Origin: Actinomycetota bacterium
GTDB lineage: Bacteria; Actinomycetota; Thermoleophilia; Solirubrobacterales; Solirubrobacteraceae
DNA length: 10,234 nucleotides
Assembly: GCA_005883905.1 (NCBI GenBank)
Contig: VAYD01000196.1
Span: 1 to 10,234 of the forward strand
Direction: 5' to 3'
The translations under genes were made by a program, and so were the position numbers. This document shows, piece after piece, positions 1-5,304 of this stretch. How positions within the stretch are numbered: position 1 is the first letter of the stretch; each line of letters opens with the position of its first letter. Below the pieces are notes generated by a model. The model ran no database searches and was not told the DNA's origin. It worked only from the letters and a program-made list of their open reading frames with translations.

Positions 1-222
1 GATGAGCGCGGCCTCGCGCTGCTCGAGCTCCGCGGCGCGCTTCTCGAGCTCGGCGGCGCGCCGGTCGAGTGCCGCCTCGCGCGCCTGCGCGCGCTGGTCG
101 GCGCGCTCGGCGTCCGCCGCCGACACGCCGTTGCCCCCCGCGGTCATGCGGCTGCGCGACAACAGGTATGCCGCGCCAAGGAGGCCCGCTGCCACCAGGG
201 CCCCCGCGATGATCTCGACCAT
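1..222 (-). CDS. rny: Ribonuclease Y, N-terminal part (runs off the left edge)
   Basis: The first 74 codons are present and the rest lies beyond the left edge. RNase Y is a membrane-anchored endoribonuclease that starts decay of many mRNAs; its catalytic KH and HD domains would be in the missing part. Residues 1-21 (beginning MVEIIAGALVAAGLLGAAYL) form a single N-terminal membrane anchor. A basic stretch follows. From about residue 35 there is a highly charged Glu/Arg/Ala heptad-like coiled coil with repeated RAAELEKRAAELEQREA units. An anchor followed directly by a long coiled coil is the diagnostic N-terminus of this family. The ATG at 220-222 is preceded by a good Shine-Dalgarno, GGAGAGGA on the minus strand (230-237), 7 bases away. 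It is downstream of recA-recX in the same direction but separated from them by a small gene and 374 bases, so it probably has its own promoter. The catalytic half is not visible, so another anchored coiled-coil protein cannot be fully excluded. Confidence 0.85.
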   Translation of the reverse strand, partial: MVEIIAGALVAAGLLGAAYLLSRSRMTAGGNGVSAADAERADQRAQAREAALDRRAAELEKRAAELEQREAALI

Positions 223-298
223 CTTGCAGTCCTCTCCCCGCTCGCCGCGTGTGGCCGTGCGACGCCGGTCTCCGGTGATTCGTGTTCGGATGCGAGAG

Positions 299-319
299 GA
301 CCGGCCCCTCGGGGCGGTC
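299..319 (-). other. GC-rich hairpin in the rny leader region
   Basis: Arms GACCG-CCCC and GGGG-CGGTC pair over nine base pairs with one bulged G (304) and a two-base tip. It lies 77 bases upstream of the rny start. It has no T-run on either side, so it is not a typical intrinsic terminator. If the rny transcript starts upstream of it, it would be a stable 5' leader structure. Confidence 0.3.
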
Positions 320-433
320 GACGATGCGTGCGGCTACCGGCTCAGGGCCGGCCGATCAGCGCTGGTGCTGTGCGTGCGAGGTTCGGTTGGGTGGTGAGTG
401 CGTCAACGCCGAATGCCGTTGTGTGGCTGCGGA

Positions 434-447
434 AAATTCGTGAATTT
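434..447. promoter_or_regulatory. AT-rich palindrome, possible operator
   Basis: AAATTC-GT-GAATTT is a perfect six-base inverted repeat around a two-base centre, in a stretch that is otherwise about 70% G+C. It sits in the gene-free region upstream of rny. A short symmetric AT-rich site of this kind could be a dimeric regulator site or part of a promoter. No regulator family can be named from it. Confidence 0.25.
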
Positions 448-555
448 GCTGCGGTTTCGTCGCCCTTGCGGGCCGGTTCTTTCGCTTGGGCGGATGCTAG
501 TACCGCGCGTCAGGCGGTGCAATCAGCCGCTCGTTGATGCAAGCGAAACCGCAGA

Positions 556-579
556 GCCGCGCGCCCTCGGGCGCGCGGC
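556..579 (-). terminator. Terminator-like hairpin downstream of the small membrane protein gene
   Basis: GCCGCGCGCCC (556-566) and GGGCGCGCGGC (569-579) form a perfect 11-bp stem with a two-base tip, starting 17 bases past the TAA at 597-599. The minus-strand sequence after it is TCTGCGGTTTCGCTT, which is T-enriched but not a true T-run. That is common for terminators in GC-rich actinobacteria. It could also block plus-strand transcription. Confidence 0.5.
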
Positions 580-596
580 GCGTGCCTCGGCGGGCG

Positions 597-752
597 TTAC
601 CAGTAGTGCCTTCGGCCTGCGAATGCCGTGCCCGTCCGCCCCACGACCATGAGCACGAGGCCGACGATGAGGAGGATCACGCCGAGCGTGTACAGAATCG
701 GGACGCCCAGCAGCACGCCGATGAGCAACAGGATGAGACCAAGAATGATCAT
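597..752 (-). CDS. DUF6131-type small membrane protein (51 aa)
   Basis: This is a 51-residue, very hydrophobic protein. Two membrane helices are visible, roughly residues 1-16 (MIILGLILLLIGVLLG) and 20-37 (LYTLGVILLIVGLVLMVV), joined by a short turn containing a proline (VPI). A cytosolic-looking basic tail ends in GRRHYW. From memory of the family, this length, the MIILGLILL opening and the RRHYW ending match the actinobacterial DUF6131 small proteins, whose function is unknown. I chose the ATG at 750-752. A longer in-frame start at 800 would add 16 polar residues not typical of the family. Upstream on the minus strand is GGAAGGGAA about 10 bases before the start, a loose ribosome binding site. 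A terminator-like hairpin follows at 556-579. It lies between recX and rny in the same direction, but 240 bases separate it from recX, so it is probably a separate transcription unit. Confidence 0.75.
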   Translation of the reverse strand: MIILGLILLLIGVLLGVPILYTLGVILLIVGLVLMVVGRTGTAFAGRRHYW

Positions 753-992
753 GGCCTCGGGATTCCCTTCCTGGTCACGCGGCATTCTCAGGCAGCGCAA
801 GGAGTCGCTCTGCTTTCAGGCGCATCGTCAGCGGGCGCGCAGCCGAAACGTTCCCCACGGGCACGTCCCATTGGACTTGACCTTCATGCTGAGCGGGTCA
901 GCTTCTTGTTCACCGGCGAAGACGAAACCGCCGCCGGTCGACAGCACGCCGACCGACACGACGACGACTGAAGAGCCGCCGACGACGACCTA
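753..992. other. 240-base stretch of unclear coding status between recX and the small membrane protein
   Basis: Two antiparallel frames using the same codon register both look protein-like here. On the minus strand, the recX frame meets two consecutive TAG stops (995-993 and 992-990), then stays open for over 50 codons to a TGA near 834, reading VVVGGSSVVVV and later NGTCPWGTFRLRAR. On the plus strand, a frame ending in TAG at 994-996 has a Pro/Thr-rich end (KPPPVDSTPTDTTTTEEPP). Neither has a clear start with a ribosome binding site; plus-strand ATGs exist at 751 and 885. An ACCGGCG/CGCCGGT hairpin lies at 912-938. The stretch may be a decayed gene, a small Pro/Thr-rich protein tail-to-tail with recX, or simply low-complexity GAC/GTC repeats. 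Confidence 0.4.
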
Positions 993-1487
993 CTAGGCAG
1001 CCGTTCGTTCGAAGGCGCGGACTGCGTCGTACGCCAGCTCGAGGCCGTAGCCGCGGCGGACCAGGAGGCCGAGGGCGCGCTCGCGGCCGCGGTCGTCCTG
1101 GGGCGGCGTGGAGAGCCTGCGGCGCAGGAGCTCGATCGCTGCGTCGCGCTCGTCCTCGGCGCTCTGCGCCCCGAGCGCCGAGGCGATGTGCTCGGGCGCC
1201 ACGCCGGCGTCGCGCAGCTTGCGCTCGATCCGCTCGGCGCCCCACGCGTCCAGCGCGCGTCGATCCTCGGCGAACCGCTGCGCGAAGCGCGCGTCGTTCA
1301 GGTAGCCCTGCTCGTGCAGCTCCGCCAGCGCCTCCTCGATCGTCGCGGGCTCGACGCGCTTGGCCTCGAGGTGGCGCCGGATCTCGGCCACCGTGCGGTC
1401 GCGACGGCCGAGGTAGCGATACGAAAGATCGAGCGCGTGCTGCAGGCGCGCCGCCGGGTCGGCGGCGCGCTCGGCCGGCGTGGGCAC
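993..1487 (-). CDS. recX: Regulatory protein RecX
   Basis: RecX binds RecA filaments and limits their recombinase and SOS co-protease activity in the cytoplasm. The protein is 164 residues, within the usual bacterial range of about 150-180. It is almost entirely helical and charged, made of repeated three-helix units. The family signature GYLNDARFAQRFAEDR is at residues 61-76, and the YLGRRDRTVAEIRRHL stretch at 25-40 is typical of the first repeat. The third repeat includes RGRERALGLLVRRGY at about 133-147. The start is GTG (1485-1487), the only plausible start in this frame. It lies 5 bases after the recA stop, so translation is probably coupled to recA. AGAGG near the end of recA is too close to be a normal ribosome binding site. 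It ends with two consecutive in-frame TAG codons. Coupling to recA implies SOS induction together with it. Confidence 0.93.
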   Translation of the reverse strand: MPTPAERAADPAARLQHALDLSYRYLGRRDRTVAEIRRHLEAKRVEPATIEEALAELHEQGYLNDARFAQRFAEDRRALDAWGAERIERKLRDAGVAPEHIASALGAQSAEDERDAAIELLRRRLSTPPQDDRGRERALGLLVRRGYGLELAYDAVRAFERTAA

Positions 1488-1492
1488 GGCCT

Positions 1493-2608
1493 CTAGGCTG
1501 CCGCTGCGGCTGCCTCGGCAGCCGCCGTCGCCTCTGCCTCGACTTCGGGCATCTCGGTGGGGATGTCGTCGTCGCGCTCGATGGGCGCCACGAGGTCGCG
1601 GTCAACGCCCAGCGCCGCGTAGATCTTGTTCTCGATCTCCTTGGCGATCTCCGGGTTCTCGTCCAGGAACTGCTTGGCATTGTTGCGGCCCTGGCCGAGG
1701 CGCTCGTCGCCGTAGGAGAAGAACGAACCCGACTTGGTGACGATGTTGTGCTCGATCCCAAGGTCGATCAGGCAGCCCGAGGTCGAGAAGCCCTTGCCGA
1801 ACTCGATGTCGAACTCGGCCTGACGGAACGGCGCCGCCACCTTGTTCTTGACGACCTTGACGCGAACCTTGTTGCCGACCGCCTCGGTGCCCTCCTTGAG
1901 GGTCTCGATGCGGCGGATGTCCAAGCGCTGCGACGAGTAGAACTTCAGCGCGCGGCCGCCCGGCTGGGTCTCCGGCGACCCGAACATGACGCCGACCTTC
2001 TCGCGGATCTGGTTGGTGAACAGGCACAGGGTCTGGGTGCGATTCAGGTTGCCGGCGAGCTTGCGCATCGCCTGGCTCATCATCCGTGCCTGCAGGCCGA
2101 CGGTCTGGTCGCCCATCTGGCCCTCGAGCTCGGCGCGCGGCGTCAGCGCCGCCACGGAGTCGACCGCCACGATGTCGACCGCGCCCGAGCGCACGAGCAT
2201 GTCGGCGATCTCCAGCGCCTGCTCGCCGTAATCGGGCTGCGACACGAGCAGCTCGTCGATGTCGACGCCGATCGCCCGGGCATAGAGCGGGTCCATCGCG
2301 TGCTCGGCGTCGATGAACGCGCAGACGCCGCCGAGCTTCTGAGCCTCGGCGAGCACGTGGTAGACGAGCGTCGTCTTGCCCGAGGACTCCGGGCCGAACA
2401 CCTCGACGATGCGCCCGCGCGGCATGCCGCCGATGCCGAGCGCGAGATCCAGCGCCAGCGCGCCGGTCGGGATCGCGTTGACCTTGACCTGGGCGCCTTC
2501 GTCGCCCATCCGCATGACGCTGCCCTTGCCGAACTGGCGCTCGATCTGCTGCAGCGCGCCGGACAGGGCTGCATCTCTGGCCTTGAGGGCCTTCTCGTCA
2601 AGGGACAT
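1493..2608 (-). CDS. recA: Recombinase RecA
   Basis: RecA is the ATP-dependent strand-exchange protein of homologous recombination and the co-protease that triggers LexA self-cleavage. The protein is 371 residues. Walker A is GPESSGKT (72-79), Walker B ends at VAVD (147-150), and the ATP-sensing/DNA-binding L2 region starts at [20 protein letters not shown] (199-218). The N-terminal polymerisation helix includes [18 protein letters not shown] (18-35). The C-terminal domain runs to about 340. The tail has an acidic part ([17 protein letters not shown]) and then an alanine-rich end of about a dozen residues. The ATG at 2606-2608 starts [12 protein letters not shown]; an upstream in-frame start would add 44 residues that are not RecA-like and would run through the SOS box. 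The ribosome binding site is weak (GAAG). Control is by a LexA-type box 18 bases upstream of the start. The gene overlaps nothing and is followed after 5 bases by recX. Confidence 0.98.
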   Translation of the reverse strand: MSLDEKALKARDAALSGALQQIERQFGKGSVMRMGDEGAQVKVNAIPTGALALDLALGIGGMPRGRIVEVFGPESSGKTTLVYHVLAEAQKLGGVCAFIDAEHAMDPLYARAIGVDIDELLVSQPDYGEQALEIADMLVRSGAVDIVAVDSVAALTPRAELEGQMGDQTVGLQARMMSQAMRKLAGNLNRTQTLCLFTNQIREKVGVMFGSPETQPGGRALKFYSSQRLDIRRIETLKEGTEAVGNKVRVKVVKNKVAAPFRQAEFDIEFGKGFSTSGCLIDLGIEHNIVTKSGSFFSYGDERLGQGRNNAKQFLDENPEIAKEIENKIYAALGVDRDLVAPIERDDDIPTEMPEVEAEATAAAEAAAAAA

Positions 2609-2626
2609 CGTCTTCAAGCCTTTCGG

Positions 2627-2642
2627 TCGAACTCGTGTTCGA
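2627..2642 (-). promoter_or_regulatory. SOS box (LexA-binding site) of recA
   Basis: TCGAAC-TCGT-GTTCGA on the plus strand has perfect six-base inverted arms around a four-base spacer. It fits the Gram-positive/actinobacterial LexA consensus GAACNNNNGTTC exactly and extends the symmetry by two bases on each side. It lies between the recA promoter and start codon, ending 18 bases before the ATG. That is where LexA would block transcription until RecA filaments cause LexA cleavage. Seen directly: the palindrome and its place. Inferred: LexA binding in this organism. Confidence 0.9.
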
Positions 2643-2647
2643 ATGTA
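2642..2647 (-). promoter_or_regulatory. Probable -10 element of the recA promoter
   Basis: The minus strand reads TACATT, matching the TAnnnT form of sigma-70-type -10 boxes, and its last base touches the SOS box. Transcription would begin about 7 bases downstream, inside the SOS box, giving a leader of about 25-30 bases. No good TTGACA-like -35 is visible at 16-18 bases upstream (CCGATT at 17). Confidence 0.45.
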
Positions 2648-2674
2648 CGGATCGGACCGGATGGAATCGGCTGA

Positions 2675-2706
2675 TCCGTGACAGGACCAGACGCCCGTGT
2701 CACGGA
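2675..2706 (-). terminator. Hairpin overlapping the thpR stop codon
   Basis: TCCGTGACA (2675-2683) and TGTCACGGA (2698-2706) form a perfect 9-bp stem with a 14-base loop. The 5' arm on the minus strand contains the thpR TGA (2700-2702). No T-run follows. It could end the ftsK-to-thpR transcript, protect its 3' end, or be an operator-like symmetric site upstream of the recA promoter. It is 28 bases upstream of the recA -10. Confidence 0.4.
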
Positions 2707-3239
2707 AGTGTGGAGAGGGCCACGGACGCCATCGCTTCATACGAAGCCGGACCGCTCGCGAGGACCGATCGGTACAGCGTCACGGACGGCGGATGGAACT
2801 CCATAGAGGGCGGCGCCGGCAGCTCGAACGGCCGCAGGCGGCCGCGCACGCGGGCGACCGTGATGTGTGGCCGGAAGCTCCGCCGCTCCCCTTCGTGTCC
2901 GGCGTCGCGGACCATCGCGTCCAGGACGTCCGCCTGGATGCGAGCGAGGCCGCCCGAGGGATCCGCGAGGCTGACGGTGAGCACGTGCGGCCTGCGCGGG
3001 GCCAGCCACAGCGGGCTGTCGACGGTGAGGGGCGGCGCCGGGGGCGAATCGAGCGCGGCATCGAGCGCGGTGGTGGCCGCGCCGGCGTCCGGTCGCTCGC
3101 CGAGGAACACCAGCGTGAGGTGCAACGAGCGCTCGTCGATGAGCCGCAGGCGGTCGTCGCGGCCCACGGCCTGCGCGGCCCAGGCGCCGAGCGATGTGCG
3201 GACGGCGAGCGGCAGGTCGAGCGCGACGAACAGGCGCAC
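2700..3239 (-). CDS. thpR: RNA 2',3'-cyclic phosphodiesterase (ThpR / 2H family)
   Basis: Members of the 2H phosphoesterase superfamily of ThpR type (formerly called 2'-5' RNA ligase) open 2',3'-cyclic phosphate ends of RNA. The 179-residue length matches the family. Both catalytic motifs are present: HLTL at residues 40-43 (in [10 protein letters not shown]) and HITV at 125-128 (in [10 protein letters not shown]). The N-terminus [10 protein letters not shown] is also typical of the family. The start is GTG (3237-3239), 3 bases after the cinA stop, so it is the last gene of the ftsK operon and probably depends on coupled translation. Its stop lies within the hairpin at 2675-2706. The cell's use for this enzyme is unclear; RNA-end repair or tRNA fragment processing is the usual suggestion. 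Confidence 0.93.
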   Translation of the reverse strand: MRLFVALDLPLAVRTSLGAWAAQAVGRDDRLRLIDERSLHLTLVFLGERPDAGAATTALDAALDSPPAPPLTVDSPLWLAPRRPHVLTVSLADPSGGLARIQADVLDAMVRDAGHEGERRSFRPHITVARVRGRLRPFELPAPPSMEFHPPSVTLYRSVLASGPASYEAMASVALSTLP

Positions 3240-3242
3240 GAC

Positions 3243-4526
3243 TCAGTCGTGCTCGCCCAACAGCAGCCGCCGCACCAGGTGCATCGCGACCGTCGTGGAG
3301 CGATCGCGCACGTCGAACCGCGCACCCGGAAGGATCGGCGAGCGCGTGATCGCGCCGTCAGGGCCGACCGCCGAGAAGCAGACGAACCCGACGGGCTTGG
3401 ACGGCGTGCCGCCGCCCGGCCCGGCGATCCCGGTGATCGCGACGCCGATCTCCGCGCCACGGCGCTCGCGCACCCGCTCGGCCATCTCCCGGGCCGTCTC
3501 GACGGACACCTCGCCGTGCGCGTCGAGCGTCGCCGGCGACACCCCGAGCTCCTCCTTGGCCGCGCGGTCGTAGACCACGACGCCGCCGGGGAAGTAGTCC
3601 GAGGCGCCCGCGGGATCGGTGATCCGCGCGGCCAGCAGCCCGCCGGTGCAGGACTCGGCCGTCGCGATCGTCCAGCCGCGCTCGCGCAGCATCCCCGCCA
3701 CCTGCTCGTCGACGGTCGTCCGGTCGTCGGAGAACAGCGTGTCCCGATGGCGCTCGCGCACCAGATCCTCGAACGCGCGGTAGACCGCCGCCTGCTCGGG
3801 CTCGTAGCGGGTGACGACCTCGATCTCGCCGCGGCGCATGCAGGTCGTGATCTCGAGGTCGTCGATGTCGACCTCGGCCTCGCGGGCGCGCCGCAGCGTC
3901 TCGGCGATCTCCGACTCGGGGATGCCGAACAGCCGCAGCATCCGGGTCTCGTAAACGTGGGCTCCGCTGATCGCCGACCGGAAGGCGTCGGTCGCCACCG
4001 CGGCCTTCCACATCGGCTGCAGCTCGCGCGGCGGGCCGGGCAGCACGACCACCGTCGGGCCGGAATTGGCCGCCGGCGGGACCACGAGCCCCGGCGCCGT
4101 GCCGACCGGGTCGAGGACCGTCGCGCCCACGGGCACGATCGCCTGCTTGCGGTTCGCCTCGCGCACCGCGTCCATGTCGGGGTTGGGGAACCGCGCCGCC
4201 AGCGGCCGCAGGATCTCCGCGATCTTCCCCTCGACCTCCTCATCGAGCGCCATCTCGCGCCCCTGGAACTCGCCGACGACTTGCGCGGTCAGGTCGTCCT
4301 CGGTCGGGCCGAGGCCGCCGCTGGTCACGATCAGGTCCACGCCGTGCGAGGCCAGCCAGCCGAGCGCCGCCTCCACGTCGGCCGGCCGGTCGCCGACGAT
4401 CACGTTGTGAGCGAGCTCGACGCCGAGCTCGAGCAGCCGGTCGGCGAGCCACGGGCCGTTGCGATCGACCACGCGGCCGGTGAGGACCTCGGTGCCCGTG
4501 ACGACGATCCCGGCGCGCGCGCTCAT
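3243..4526 (-). CDS. cinA: CinA-like protein with C-terminal nicotinamide-nucleotide amidase domain
   Basis: This is a two-domain cytoplasmic protein of 427 residues, near the usual CinA length. Residues about 4-170 form a MoaB/MogA-like (MoCF) domain with the [11 protein letters not shown] motif (68-78). A connecting region follows, then the CinA C-terminal (PncC) domain at about 265-425, with the active-site stretch [16 protein letters not shown] (288-303) and the [15 protein letters not shown] signature [17 protein letters not shown] (364-380). PncC domains convert NMN to nicotinate mononucleotide in pyridine-nucleotide salvage, and the N-terminal part of full-length CinA is reported as an ADP-ribose pyrophosphatase in some species. 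The ATG (4524-4526) overlaps the TGA of the RodZ-like gene by four bases (ATGA), so translation is coupled. It is often found directly upstream of recA in bacteria; here thpR intervenes. All hallmark residues look intact. Confidence 0.95.
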   Translation of the reverse strand: MSARAGIVVTGTEVLTGRVVDRNGPWLADRLLELGVELAHNVIVGDRPADVEAALGWLASHGVDLIVTSGGLGPTEDDLTAQVVGEFQGREMALDEEVEGKIAEILRPLAARFPNPDMDAVREANRKQAIVPVGATVLDPVGTAPGLVVPPAANSGPTVVVLPGPPRELQPMWKAAVATDAFRSAISGAHVYETRMLRLFGIPESEIAETLRRAREAEVDIDDLEITTCMRRGEIEVVTRYEPEQAAVYRAFEDLVRERHRDTLFSDDRTTVDEQVAGMLRERGWTIATAESCTGGLLAARITDPAGASDYFPGGVVVYDRAAKEELGVSPATLDAHGEVSVETAREMAERVRERRGAEIGVAITGIAGPGGGTPSKPVGFVCFSAVGPDGAITRSPILPGARFDVRDRSTTVAMHLVRRLLLGEHD

Positions 4527-5290
4527 GCGCAGGTCGGCCGCTTGCCCGGCGACAGCGTGCGCCGTCCCTTCACCGTCACCCGGTAGCCGATCCCGCTCTG
4601 GACGTCGGGCACGTCCATCAACCTGCCATTGACCCGCATCTTCGCGCTGCCGTTGCCGAGCGTCACGTCGAACCGCGACGAGCGATACGTGTTCGTGTGG
4701 CCGCCGGCGGCGAGCGTCTCGCCGTTGACGAGCGTGCGGTTCCCCGCGGCCTTCACGCAGACGTACACGGGGGCAGTCCCGAGCACCTGCAGCCGCGCGT
4801 ACTTCGGCGCGGCCTTGGACTTCTTGTGGGTGCCCGCGTTGCCGCCCGACGGGGTGGTCGGCGTGTTGGCCGGCTGCTTGGGCGGCGACGTGCCGTTGTC
4901 CTCGGTGCTCCTGCCGAGCAGGTAGATGCCGGCGAGCACGGCCAGCACGAGGAACCACACGACGTAGGCGCGCGGGATCCCGCCGCGCGAGCGGCGTGTG
5001 CTTGGCCCACGGCGGCTGCCCGGCGGCGCAATCGGCTGCAGCTCGATGTCCGACAGGCGCTCGTGGCGCAGCTTGTACTCCTCGAGCAGCAGCCGCGAGT
5101 CGAGGCCGAGCGCGTCGGCGTAGGTGCGCAGGAACGACTTGACGTACGTGGGCCCGGGCAGCAGGTCCCACTCCTCGTTCTCCAGCGCGCGCAGGTACTT
5201 CGCACGGATCTTCGTCTCGGACTCGATCTCCGAGATGTCGATCCGGGCGCGCATCCGCGCCTCCCGTAATGTCGCTCCGATCGCCGGCAT
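4523..5290 (-). CDS. RodZ-like membrane protein with N-terminal helix-turn-helix
   Basis: A 255-residue bitopic membrane protein. Residues about 3-75 form the Xre/Cro-type HTH_25 domain seen in RodZ, with the strongly conserved [20 protein letters not shown] (27-46) and [17 protein letters not shown] (48-64). A basic linker (92-107) precedes a single membrane helix at about 108-126 ([19 protein letters not shown]). Outside the membrane lies a Pro/Thr/Gly/Lys linker (130-162) and then a beta-rich C-terminal domain (165-255) resembling DUF4115. RodZ links MreB filaments to cell-wall synthesis. Whether this lineage has MreB cannot be told here, so the cell-shape role is inferred. Two cysteines in the outer domain (178 and 254) could form a disulfide. 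The ATG at 5288-5290 gives the family-like [12 protein letters not shown] opening; it is 14 bases after the ftsK stop and has no clear ribosome binding site. An alternative start at Met13 would cut the HTH. Confidence 0.88.
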   Translation of the reverse strand: MPAIGATLREARMRARIDISEIESETKIRAKYLRALENEEWDLLPGPTYVKSFLRTYADALGLDSRLLLEEYKLRHERLSDIELQPIAPPGSRRGPSTRRSRGGIPRAYVVWFLVLAVLAGIYLLGRSTEDNGTSPPKQPANTPTTPSGGNAGTHKKSKAAPKYARLQVLGTAPVYVCVKAAGNRTLVNGETLAAGGHTNTYRSSRFDVTLGNGSAKMRVNGRLMDVPDVQSGIGYRVTVKGRRTLSPGKRPTCA

Positions 5291-5304
5291 GAACGCCGGC
5301 CAGA

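Larger units (their letters stand above)
223..596. other. 374-base gene-free stretch between rny and the small membrane protein
   Basis: I see no convincing gene on either strand; the open frames here are short and lack recognisable protein character. It should hold the rny promoter on the minus strand, but no clear -35/-10 pair is readable. Its contents are the rny ribosome binding site (230-237), a GC hairpin (299-319), an AT-rich palindrome AAATTC-GT-GAATTT (434-447) that stands out in GC-rich surroundings, two long-range inverted repeats (449-459 with 544-554, and 480-488 with 540-548) that share bases and so exclude each other, and a strong hairpin (556-579) that probably ends the neighbouring small gene. 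Confidence 0.6.

Noticed and set aside
276..287. TCGTGTTCGGATG upstream of rny, similar to the right half of the recA SOS box and its flank
   Set aside because: The left half reads TGAT instead of GAAC, so there is no palindrome and no credible LexA site.
2663..2690. Possible mycobacterial-type ClpR (RecA-NDp) promoter motif upstream of recA, starting CTGTCACGG on the minus strand
   Set aside because: Three of nine motif positions differ, and the TANNNT element expected eight bases later is absent.
2609..2740. A longer RecA N-terminus of 44 extra residues from an upstream in-frame start
   Set aside because: The added residues are not RecA-like and would be encoded through the SOS box, the -10 element and the thpR 3' hairpin.
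2697..4586. A 629-codon open frame on the plus strand opposite thpR and cinA
   Set aside because: It is antisense to two genes with intact catalytic motifs. Its sequence is Arg/Ala/Gly-rich without domains, which is the usual antisense shadow in GC-rich DNA.
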